In this document: positions 44,934 through 54,489 of the stretch, one piece after another
How positions within the stretch are numbered: the first letter of the stretch is position 1
Layout of the letters: the number at the start of each line of letters is the position of its first letter
Assembly (NCBI GenBank): GCA_024449915.1
Contig: JAMZAV010000029.1
Span: 806,001 to 870,000, forward strand
Origin: Sweltsa coloradensis
Lineage: Eukaryota > Arthropoda > Insecta > Plecoptera > Chloroperlidae
Direction: 5' to 3'
Length of the DNA stretch: 64,000 bases
Program-made: the position numbers and the translations under genes
The notes under the pieces: generated by a model
Databases searched by the model: none
What the model saw: the letters and a program-made list of their open reading frames with translations, nothing else
Told to the model about the DNA's origin: nothing

Positions 44934-45235
44934 AATAAATAAATAAATAAATAAATTTTTATTTAGAGTCTGCCCACTCAGTTATATAACTTATTTTCAG
45001 TGGGGGACTTTAAATCAAAGCGACCAAGCCAACACTGCAGGCCCCGACGCAATCGACGAGTGAGCGCATAACCAACCAAAGATCGATTATTTTTTTTTTT
45101 TATAGGAAATATAGCAATCAGTGGTATGGACAGTGCGAACACCCGCGAATCAACGCCAGAATCAACAAGGCCGATTCAGAACAACTCTGAAATTTATTAT
45201 GTGCTTCGTTGCTAGGAACGGAATCTTTAGAGACG
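44934..45235 (-). mobile_element. SINE-1 copy e, headless
   Basis: The tail and body match copy d, but the tRNA-like head is missing. A TTTA run marks the 3' end. Confidence 0.8.
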
Positions 45236-45677
45236 TGTTAGCAGAAAGGCACAATACATTCTTAGGTAGGATCATTTAATTTTCAATATAAATTGTTTAA
45301 TGTAACAACTGTAATGTATTTGGAAATTTAGAAATTTGTTTCGTTATTTGTTAACATTCTGGTAGTAAAAAATTACTTCCTGAAGGTTTAACTTCATTTA
45401 TATTTTATATAAGTGTTTATCAAATTAAACACGCCTACAGATTTTGTAAGACTTATAAAATGTACTACTTTCAATCATAATGTGTGAACTTATTGTAAAG
45501 AACACATGTAAATCAAACTTATATTTTAATGTGATTCTCTCTTCTGTATAGTTCTTCTTAGAAGCAGTTTTTGTCAATGAACATGCTCCTCACAAATTGA
45601 CTTTAACATATATACAAATACAAATTATATGAAAAGCAAGTGGACGTTTTGTTTTTAAAATAATATGTTGACTAGCT
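45236..45677. other. unassigned AT-rich DNA
   Basis: Nothing recognised. Confidence 0.35.
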
Positions 45678-45760
45678 GTGTGGACCTTGACCCATTCCAT
45701 CGGGTGTCTTGGAACCTTCGGGTTTCAAGACGTCACCAGGACCAACCGGGCCATCCACAC
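45678..45760 (+). ncRNA. candidate structured RNA with TTCG-capped stem
   Basis: The ends pair perfectly over 7 bp (GTGTGGA at 45,678 with TCCACAC at 45,754). Inside are a 4-bp ACCC/GGGT hairpin (45,691-45,706) and an 11-bp hairpin, 45,706-45,716 with 45,721-45,731, closed by C(TTCG)G with one G-T wobble. The arrangement resembles a tRNA-like junction but lacks clear A and B boxes or an anticodon arm. It lies in AT-rich DNA where such pairing is unlikely by chance. A degraded counterpart is at ~61,768-61,853. It could also be a SINE core or hairpin repeat. Confidence 0.35.
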
Positions 45761-46454
45761 CACCATTTGCCAGAACCAGCGCGTACATAAGTGGGTTCTA
45801 CTGCCGAACTGCCAAAATTTGAAACTCTTCCCAATCCGATGAAATACAAGGTCTTGCCATGTCTGCTTTCAAGTCTTCTACATTATGACTGCTTAAATTA
45901 ATTAAGTCAATTTTGATATGAACTTTTAATGTTTTGTCTATTTGTCTCTTCGTTGTTTTGTCTCTTTAATGTTTCAATGTTCTATGTTTTATAAGTGATT
46001 TTTTATTATCTCAATTTGTTATGTAGAGGTTGGCAGACACCTTGTGCTTGGGCATACTTCCTTTTTCTGCCAACCTTCCTACTAAGCCTAATAGTTGGGG
46101 GGGGGGGGGATATACTAATACTAAACTGTTAAACACACTATTTCACTTGAGCCAAACTTTATTTTTAATCGTTCCACATCCATCTATAACATCAAAATTA
46201 TCACTGTCAATATTTCGTGTATTAAGTTGATTACTTTGCCATTTTTACAAATATGAATACCTACAGTGCTACATTTTAAGTTGACTTTAACCTAGTTTGC
46301 CATTTAATTGATTACATTTGGCTAATTTAATACAAAAATAGTTTCGGTGATTTTTTTTAAAGTTAAGAGTACGACATAATATATAATTTTGTTGATAATG
46401 TTGATAATTAATAATGTTGATAAGTTGATAATGCAACTACAATTCAGAGCTTAA
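45761..46454. other. unassigned AT-rich DNA with a G-run
   Basis: A run of ~10 G's at 46,098-46,108. Nothing else recognised. Confidence 0.35.
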
Positions 46455-46580
46455 AATGTACCCGTCCTGATGGTCTAGTGGTTAAGACGCCTGTCTGGAA
46501 TGCGGGAGATCCGTGGTTCGATTCCCGGTTGGGGCGGACTTTTTTAATTTCTGAATTGTAGTAAATAATAACACATTCAC
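46455..46580 (+). mobile_element. SINE-2 copy c, head plus short body
   Basis: GATGGTCTAGTGGTTAAGAC (A box), TGGTTCGATTCCCGG (B box), then GGCGGACTTTTTTAATTTCT. The tail with the GGGAAACACT module is missing. Confidence 0.75.
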
Positions 46581-47110
46581 CAGTTCCAAGATTGGTACAT
46601 AGTGATTATTTATAACTTCAAGTTTCAAATTAAGTTTTGACAGTTCAGTTGTAACCCTACTGGTATGAATCAATCTCCATCTCATTGCCTGCCCTGTGAG
46701 TTCTCAGCCTGCGCATATTATGCAGTGAGCCATGGCCTCGTAGACTTTAGTTATGACTCGAAGTGGGCGTGGCAGAGACGCTTGTAGACGTCTTAGCCAG
46801 TTGCCAAGCGGTGTCGCGACGCCTGATGGACGAGCGAGATACGCCTTAGACCTGAGGAATACGGCCGAATTGCACTCAGATTAGCTTAATTGACGGAAGA
46901 GACAGGTTTTCATTCTACTTGGTTGGTTTATACTTCGTTCAGAGAATTATTCAGAAGGAAATAAGAACTTTTGATATATTTTAACAAGTAAAATGAAAGT
47001 TTATGAACATTGACGTTTCAAATAGCTGATTACAGTCATCGGTGACACATAGCTAAATCAAAAAAAAAAAAAAAAGTTTTTTTCTTCTTCTTTTTTCTTT
47101 TTTTCTTTTA
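46581..47110. other. unassigned DNA with a GC-rich patch
   Basis: 46,720-46,880 is GC- and CpG-richer (GGTGTCGCGACGCCTGATGG) without open frame or splice support. Nothing recognised. Confidence 0.3.
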
Positions 47111-47113
47111 AAT

Positions 47114-47185
<72 letters not shown>

Positions 47186-47188
47186 TTT
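47111..47188 (+). repeat. (TTTC)n microsatellite
   Basis: About 18 perfect TTTC units, preceded by an A15 run and T/C-rich sequence from 47,060. Confidence 0.95.
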
Positions 47189-47389
47189 CTATTTGATTCA
47201 TTAATTCATTTCATTTATTATCCTTTTTGATTTTTCCATAATCATTGTGTTATTACTATGGTTCATTGTTATTTTTATATTACTATTTCAATCTTCTATA
47301 GTTCATCGTTGCGTCTGCATTTATTTATTTAGATTAATTTCGTTAACCACCTTTATAAATCAGTTTTTACTGAAAAGGATAGACTTTAA

Positions 47390-47620
47390 ATACATAAAAA
47401 TATATAAATGCATACAAGGACGTGAGTTCGAATCTCTCATAAAGGCATGTTTGTTTTAAATATTCGCCCTTTATCGTCATCTACCACCACTCATCGTCTC
47501 GAATAGCCCTTTAGCTTTTATATAAGAAAGAAGAGTTGGCTCTGCCAGTTGTGGTAGACACGACGCTAATATCACTTTAAGGAACACAAGTTCAAATGTC
47601 TTGCACCTTCGTCACTCTTA
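47390..47620 (+). mobile_element. SINE-4 copies b, two adjoining units
   Basis: A truncated unit (B box GAGTTCGAATCTC, tail ACCACTCATCGTCTCG) is followed by a second head with GCCAGTTGTGGTAGACACG and AAGTTCAAATGTC. The tail matches 28,566 and 53,709. Confidence 0.5.
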
Positions 47621-48149
47621 CAAAATAAATATACCATTATTTTCTTTTGGGAATCTCGCTCTCTTCATTCCTATCATTTTTCCAAGCTACGACTTTCTCT
47701 ATCAACAAATGTTTTAATTCCGTTCCAATTCTTTTCGTGCGACATACTTAACAAAATCAAAACATTTTATTTAATACGATAATGACGACAATTTGCATTC
47801 ACAGCTGCTTTCTTTCAATGCTGTGTGGTCATTAATTCAACATAATCTTAATCTAAATTATCTTACACTCTTAATACTCGCACTCAAGAAGGCAACTCTA
47901 GAGAAGACCGGAACCCTTGGATATCTTATTCTACGCGTGGTTTGACTGAGAAGCTTGCGGCTTAGAACATATTAGTTAAATCTGATGACAAATTGATTTT
48001 AACCTCGAACAAAACACATTGCATACCAGAGTCATATGTTACTCAGGTGCATAAACATGTGTGTTGGAGGTGGAGTGGGGGGTTATTGTGTGGTGATGTG
48101 TTTTTGTTTTGAGTGGTTGTTATTTATGTTTTGTGTTTGTGTAAATAAA
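47621..48149. other. unassigned DNA
   Basis: AT-rich then GT-rich (48,060-48,140); nothing recognised. The downstream duplicate ends within the counterpart of this stretch because the window stops. Confidence 0.35.
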
Positions 48150-48566
48150 AAAATAAATTCGTATTAAGAGTCTACCCACTCAGTCATAAAACTGATTTCT
48201 TTGGGGGACAATACATCAAAGCGAGCAAGCCAACCCTGTAGGCCCCAACGCAATCGACGAGTGAGCGATAACCAACCAAAGTTCGATATTTTTAATAGGA
48301 AATATAGCAATCAGTGGTATGGACGGTGCGAGCACCCGCGGATCTACGCCAGATTCAACAAGGCCCTTTCAGAACAACTTAAAATTTATTATGTGCCTCG
48401 TTGCTAGGACGACTCCAAAGTCAACGTTTACAAATCCCTATTATAAGAACTGATGGACCTAAGTCCAAATCAGAAGTTAAAAAACTTCAAACTTTCACGG
48501 GAATCGAATCCTGGACCTCCGGCATTGGAAGCAGAAACGCTAACCACAAGACCAACGAACCATAGT
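48150..48566 (-). mobile_element. SINE-1 copy f, full length
   Basis: Minus strand: head GGTTCGTTGGTCTTGTGGTT, B box GGATTCGATTCCCG, then the complete body and tail hairpin. It lies outside the duplicated block. Confidence 0.85.
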
Positions 48567-49059
48567 TTTAATTGTTTCTGGAAAAACTAATACGAAATAA
48601 GTGTTGTTTCAAGACTTTTTTGCAACCAGAACACACTTATCAGTTGGAAGATATTAATTGTAATTGGAATTAAAAGTGGTGATCGTTCAATCTCGAAATT
48701 TCTTTGTATTTTAGTAAAGGATTTTAAATTTTTGCTCGTCGTGGTCTCCGACAGCTGTTAGGCTTAAGTTTGTAAGGTCTTCGTTTTGCGGAAATGAATG
48801 TTTTTTTAAAGCTCACCTGACCAATATCTTAGAAGAACAAGAAATACGGATTAAAGGTTAATGGAATAAAAAACTTTGATATTACAGCAAATATAGTCAA
48901 AGTTTTGCGCGTAACCTAACAATTCAACAAAAAATAGACCGATGGAATCAAGTGGTTATCATTACATATTATATTTTTCCATGCTTTCATGCAGTTTACA
49001 TACTAAGGCTCTACAAACGCAAATGATTATCATAGAAAAGTATTCTAGTTAATTGAATG
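48567..49059. other. unassigned DNA
   Basis: Nothing recognised. Confidence 0.35.
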
Positions 49060-49160
49060 CGCTCGTCGATGGGGACGGCGCCTACAAGGTTGGCTTGGTC
49101 TACTTTAAAATTAAAAATGTCCCTCACTTAAAGTAAGTAATGTGGGTAGACTTAACGTGA
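49060..49160 (+). mobile_element. SINE-1 tail fragment
   Basis: GCGCTCGTCGATGGGGACGG, GGTTGGCTTGGTCTACTTT and GTGGGTAGACTT match the 3' part of SINE-1. Confidence 0.6.
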
Positions 49161-49208
49161 CTTCAAAAATGTAAGTGTATAAATAATATAAGCTAGTTTA
49201 AAAAATAA

Positions 49209-49651
49209 TTGGATGAGCGGAGCGAAGATTCCATTTCACTACACTGGAGAAAAAAATCCGGAATGTTTTTTTTTTTTTTTTTTTTTTTTTTCTGTATTTT
49301 TGTCTGTTTGTTAACACGATTCCGGCTAAACCGATAATCCGATTGCGATGAAATTTTATGGAGGTCTTCGAAATCTCTGAACTTAGAACTGCCACGTTTT
49401 TGAGCACAATCTGAAAATTATTTCTCATCAAAATCGCAATTTTACGATTTTTTTCTTTTTTTAAATTACGATTAATTAAAAAAATTAAAGATTAAAGTTT
49501 ATTTTTCATTAAATTTAAATTAATTTTAAAAAAATCTTCAACTAAGTAATGATTTTTTCACAGAACAACAGAAAATCCATATAACACATGGTAGCTCAAT
49601 GCACCAATTACGCTCATCCAACAACGCGGCGGGACTTAAGCGTTTTCCTAG
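49209..49651 (+). mobile_element. Helentron-like element H11
   Basis: TTGGATGAGCGGAGCG start; GATTCCATTTCACTACACTG; a T-run; CCGATAATCCGATTGCGATG; and end AACGCGGCGGGACTTAAGCG then TTTTCCTAG. Complete but lacking the internal ~120-bp units. Confidence 0.78.
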
Positions 49652-49781
49652 TTAATTATAAATTTGCGATACCGGTAGTCGAAAATTTATAAATTACGTA
49701 TTTAAATAGCTTTTCATATACCACAAAATGATTAACAGCTCTTACAACTACACTTTATTTGATGTATATGTTTTCTTGTTG

Positions 49782-50561
49782 TTGGATGAGCGTAGCGAGC
49801 GTAGCGAGCGGAGCGAAGATTCCATTTCACTACACTGGAGAAAAAAATCCGGAATGTTTTTTTTTTTTTTTTTTTTTTTTTTTCTGTATTTTTGTCTGTT
49901 TGTTAACACGATTCCGGCTAAACCGATAATCCGATTGCGATGAAATTTTATGGAGGTCTTCGAAATCTCTGAACTTAGAACTGCCACGTTTTTGAGCACA
50001 ATCGGAAAATTATTTCTCATCAAAATCGCAATTTTACGATTTTTTCGATTTTTTAAAAATTTCTTCGACTTATAACACCTACATGCTTTATCCGATTTTG
50101 ATGATTTTTTCACAGAACCATAATGTTATGAATTAAGATATTCTTGTAAAATTTGAGCGCAATCGAAAAATTATTTCTTATAAAAATCGAAATTTTACGT
50201 GTTTTTCTTTTTTAAAACAATTCTTTGACTTTTAACACCTACATGCTTTATCCGATTTGATGATTTTTTCACAGAACCTTAATTTTATGAATTAATATAT
50301 TCTTGTGAAATTTAAGCACAATCGAATAACTATTTCTTATGAAAATCGAAAATTTACGATTTTTTTCTTTTTTAAATTACGATTAATTAAAAAAATTAAA
50401 GATTAAAGTTTATTTTTCATTAAATTTAAATTTATTTAAAAAAATCTTCAACTAAGTGATGATTTTTTCACAGAACAACAGAAAATCCATTTAACACATG
50501 GTAGCTCAATGCACCAATTACGCTCATCCAACAACGCGGCGGGACTTAAGCGTTTTCCTAG
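49782..50561 (+). mobile_element. Helentron-like element H12 with two internal units
   Basis: Same ends as H11, with the tandem AGCGTAGCGAGCG extension at the 5' end. It contains two extra ~120-bp units with GATTTTTTCACAGAACC and ACACCTACATGCTTTATCCG. H11 and H12 differ almost only in unit number. Confidence 0.8.
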
Positions 50562-50608
50562 TGTAGCAAAACATTAACAATCTATATCAAAACTGTCATT
50601 TGCAGCCC

Positions 50609-51118
50609 TTAAAACCCTTTATAGGGCAGTGGTTTCTATATTTACCACCACCTTTCAAAATCTACACAATTAAATCTGACAGTTTTTCATACTTTACACC
50701 CGGTCAAAAAGCTGCTTTGTTTTGTTCTGAATTTGTAGAATTTTTCCTTACTAAATTCTAATGATTAGAACGATTTTTGTAATGGATCAAAAATCGAGTT
50801 GTGTATAAAAACACAAAAAACACAAATTTCCGGGATGTCCCGGATATTTTGCTTGCCTGTAGTAGATTCAATTTGAACAAGCAAAAAAAATTGGAAAAAA
50901 ATGAAAAATTGCAAAAAAAATCTATTTTTTGAAAATACCAAAATTTTTTTTTTTAAATTTGATGCCAATTTGGAATCCAAAATCAGCATTTTTTCCTAAA
51001 AGATCAAGGAAAAAAATCAAAAAAAATTCTAAAATTCAAAAAAAAAATCACAAATTTCAAATTGTTTGGGTAGAAAGAAAAATTTTGGGTCCCAACATTA
51101 TGCCCTATAAAGGGTTAA
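50609..51118. mobile_element. TTAA-bounded element, family P5 (piggyBac-like ends)
   Basis: TTAA on both sides, with inverted ends CCCTTTATAGGGCA and TGCCCTATAAAGGG. CCCTTT/CCCTAG-type termini next to TTAA are characteristic of piggyBac-superfamily transposons. The ~500-bp interior is A/T-rich with no coding. It lies between inverted copies H12 and H13. Confidence 0.75.
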
Positions 51119-51174
51119 CTTCCCATGTTCTTAACCTCTAACCACTATCGTTTCAGTGCAAACATTGACAAGTA

Positions 51175-52056
51175 CTAGGAAAACGCTTAAGTCCCGCCGC
51201 GTTGATGGATGAGCGTAATTGGTGCATTGAGCTACCATGTGTTATATGGATTTTCTGTTGTTCTGTGAAAAATTCATTACTTAGTTGAAGATTTTTTTTA
51301 AATAAATTTAAATTTAATGAAAAATAAACTTTAATCTTTAATTTTTTTAATTAATCGTAATTTAAAAAAAGAAAAAAATCGTAAATTTTCGATTTTCATA
51401 AGAAATAGTTATTCGATTGTGCTCAAATTTCACAAGAATATATTAATTCATAAAATTAAGGTTCTGTGAAAAAATCATCAAAATCGGATAAAGCATGTAG
51501 GTGTTATAAGTCGAAGAAATTTTTAAAAAATCGAAAAAAATCGTAAAATTGCGATTTTGATGAGAAATAATTTTCCGATTGTGCTCAAAAACGTGGCAGT
51601 TCTAAGTTCAGAGATTTCGAAGACCTCCATAAAATTTCATCGCAATCGGATTATCGGTTTAGCCGGAATCGTGTTAACAAACAGACAAAAATACAGAAAA
51701 AAAAAAAAAAAAAAAACATTCCGGATTTTTTTCTCCAGTGTAGTGAAATGGAATCTTCGCTCCGCTCATCCAAAAATCGAAAAAATCGTTAAATTGCAAT
51801 TTTCATGAGAAATAATTTTTCGATCAATTTTTTCCCACCGTGCAGTTCTTCGTTCAGAGATTTCATAGACCTCTATAAAATTTCATCGCAATTGGAGTAT
51901 TGGTTTAGCCGGAATCGTGTTCACAGACACACAAAAATACACACAAAAAAAGAAAGAAAGAAAGAAAAAAAACATTCCGGATTTTTTTCTCCAGTGTAGT
52001 GAAATGGAATCTTCGCTTCGCTCGCTTCGCTCGCTACGCTCGCTACGCTCATCCAA
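51175..52056 (-). mobile_element. Helentron-like element H13 with duplicated 5' end
   Basis: Inverse CCTAG end at 51,175. The first 5' end (CGCTCATCCAA inverse) is at 51,773, and a second, more diverged 5' segment ends at 52,056. Repeated GCGAAGCGAGCG words are seen at the outer end. It is tandemly extended, as seen for rolling-circle elements. Confidence 0.75.
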
Positions 52057-53610
52057 TAAGTTTCGTTCTGTACGTAAGCAAGTCACTAAAACTTAATTGT
52101 AGTGGACGACTATTTTATACATCTTATTTTTTCTTTTTGCTAGTTCGAATCTTAAATCAAGGTTCATTGAGATGTTGAGAAATTAAACCTTAAATTTACG
52201 TCATTGGCAGCAAAATTATTCTATAAATTACCAAATGGAGGAAAATTGCCATGCTCTATTTTGTTACATTGAGTTGAATACAAGATAAAGTTTATCAAAG
52301 TAAACTCTAATTTCTTTAGCTAGAAGCAAGAAATAACCAAATAGATGATAACGGGTATCTAAACTGAAAGCTCCATTCTGTTTCCCCAGCTTTTCTACGA
52401 GCCAAACAAGCATCGTGTCGTTCAGGCAGCCAACCTTTGGCAATATTCCCTAACGGTACCATAAATTTGACCCGCAGGCTATCCATTTCATCGCACCAGC
52501 TCAATGGCTACTACCAACCTCCGGCAACAAAAACTGTTAGTCAGCAAACACCCCGGTTCAGAACATAGGCGGGAAGTTGAACGGCGGGGAAGTCAAGGGG
52601 ACGGGAAAAACGATGACGCAACCGAGTGGAAGAAGATTGCACTCGATAGATTGAAGGTGTAAGAAAAAGTTGAACCGCTCTCTTAAACTCACTTTCTTAT
52701 AGGAAATGTTTTGCCCCGACTGCGGCTCCAACCCAGAACATCAAGCTAAACGTCGCAAATCTTTTTCATTTGAGCTTCCATGAGCACACAAGACAATCGT
52801 TTACTTAAAGAGTTCGCACGTTATATTATGTAGTTTTTTAAAAGCTTTGCAAGAATACAGTCACGGAGTAAAGTGATTTAAGGTTTTATTAGTGCGAAAA
52901 TAAAGAAGAGTGATAAAGCTTCATCTTCTTAAGATCTAAAAAAAAAATTGTAACATGATAAATCATGAATAGCATAATAGTTTTCCTAATGGTTGCTTAA
53001 AGATTCCTCGTTCAACAGTTTTCAATGCATGAGCGTGTTGACTTTTAACCTCTTCTGAACGTCAACCACGTTTTTTAAGTTTAGTTTAGAGTCTATTTAT
53101 CACAAACCTTATTTTCATGTAGAGTTTTTTCGCCATAGCAACAGGGAAATAATGTATTATAGTGAGAAAATTGGCATAAAATATATTCATATTCTGCTTA
53201 AATACTAACAAACACTTAAAAATATGTTTCCGAATTCTATGGCAACAAAGTCGATTGAATTGCCAGCGATAAGTGAATTGTGACAACAAAATAAATTAGA
53301 TTTCCCGAACACAAAAGAAAACAATGCATTATTAGCAAAATAGTCTAGCCTATACATCAAAGTTCATATAAATTATACATTTTAATACACAGCTCTAACG
53401 CCAATTGATGTAAGGTCTACACTTACTTAAAATATTAACAATCAAACACTTAAACCTTAAAATATAAAATTTTGTTAGTTAATCTAGAAGTATACTGAGA
53501 TTATTTTAATTATTGCTTTAAATTTTCAAATATAAAGTACAATGTTTATTGTCACTCCCATTCGAGAGCTTACAAAAGTTGTGCTTGCCATAAATATCTT
53601 AGTTGAGCAG
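52057..53610. other. unassigned DNA
   Basis: A GC-richer part at 52,370-52,780 has no open frame with known domain. Nothing recognised. Confidence 0.35.
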
Positions 53611-53612
53611 TA

Positions 53613-53668
<56 letters not shown>
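53611..53668 (+). repeat. (ATTG)n microsatellite
   Basis: About 14 ATTG units, followed by ATATTGCTTAACGTCTCAT. Confidence 0.95.
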
Positions 53669-53672
<4 letters not shown>

Positions 53673-53960
53673 TTGCTTAACGTCTCATATTTATGCACTT
53701 TGGCTAATCGAGACGATGAGTGGTGATAGATGAGGATGAAGTATGAACAGAAGGGAGGAGGGGAAACCCGGTACCGGCACGTAGCCTACTCCTTTCGAAA
53801 AGTACCAAGGGGACCAACGGCTTAACGTCCCATCCGACAGGACGGTGTAACTTTGACAGTCATATAGGTTCCTCCACTAACCAGGACTGCCGAGCAGACG
53901 TCAAGGAGAACGAAGCCGTTACACTAGCTTTCGAACCCTCCATCTGCTCTAACCAGACAG
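53669..53960 (-). repeat. dispersed repeat with SINE-4-like tail
   Basis: CGAGACGATGAGTGGTGATA at 53,709 is the inverse of the SINE-4 tail. It continues into GGCTTAACGTCCCATCCGAC and GACAGGACGGTG. No second full copy in the window. Confidence 0.4.
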
Positions 53961-54109
53961 TAATTGGTGCTTATATCTTTACACCATAAACAGCAACTTC
54001 TTATCTTTTGTTCAACTTTCTAAATAAGAACTAGTTTAACTGCTACTTAAATGTTATCAAAGAGTGTTCAATTACAACATACATAATATTATTTACTACA
54101 ATTCAGAAA

Positions 54110-54280
54110 TTAAAATGGTCTAGTGGTTAAGAAGCCTGTCTGGAATGCGGGAGATCCGTGGTTCGATTCCCGGTTGGGTGGACTTTTTTAATTATAATTA
54201 ATTAATTGTAGTAAATAATAACAATTACACCTACGGGAGTGTTTCCCGATTAATCAAATCGAGAAATATACGTAATATGT
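54110..54280 (+). mobile_element. SINE-2 copy d, complete tail
   Basis: Head ATGGTCTAGTGGTTAAGAAG, B box GGTTCGATTCCCGG, then GGACTTTTTTAATT and the tail CACCTACGGGAGTGTTTCCC. It lies just outside the degraded duplicate. Confidence 0.78.
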
Positions 54281-54489
54281 ACGTATAAAATGTCTGTGAT
54301 ATTATTTCATTCAATGCTTTTTGTATTAAAAAGGCAGTCAAAAACGTATTGAACTGGCAGATAAAAAGGGAGATAGTGTACATTTCTAAGAGACGGGGTG
54401 GTTCAATATGGTCGCAAATTTCCGCAACAAATGCGTGTGGGTGTGCGTGTTCTCTTCGCGCGCCCGACTTAAAATCTTAGCAGACGAAA

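Larger units (their letters stand above)
38923..47828 (+). repeat. 8.9-kb segment duplicated downstream (clean copy)
   Basis: From TTAAGTACGGCT at 38,923 to about 47,828, the segment recurs in the same order and orientation at 54,490-64,000. It includes SINE-3 d and e, the nested TTAA elements, SINE-1 d and e, the folded RNA candidate, SINE-2c, the (TTTC)n array and SINE-4. This copy has normal homopolymer lengths. Confidence 0.92.

Noticed and set aside
49748..50113. Long minus-strand frames through Helentron-like copies (also at 29.6-30.3, 35.0-35.2, 37.7-37.9, 51.6-52.1 kb), encoding RSERSERSED-type peptides
   Set aside because: They translate the GCGAAGCGAGCG end repeats and A/T runs and appear wherever the element does, on both strands. 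They are repeat translation, not genes.
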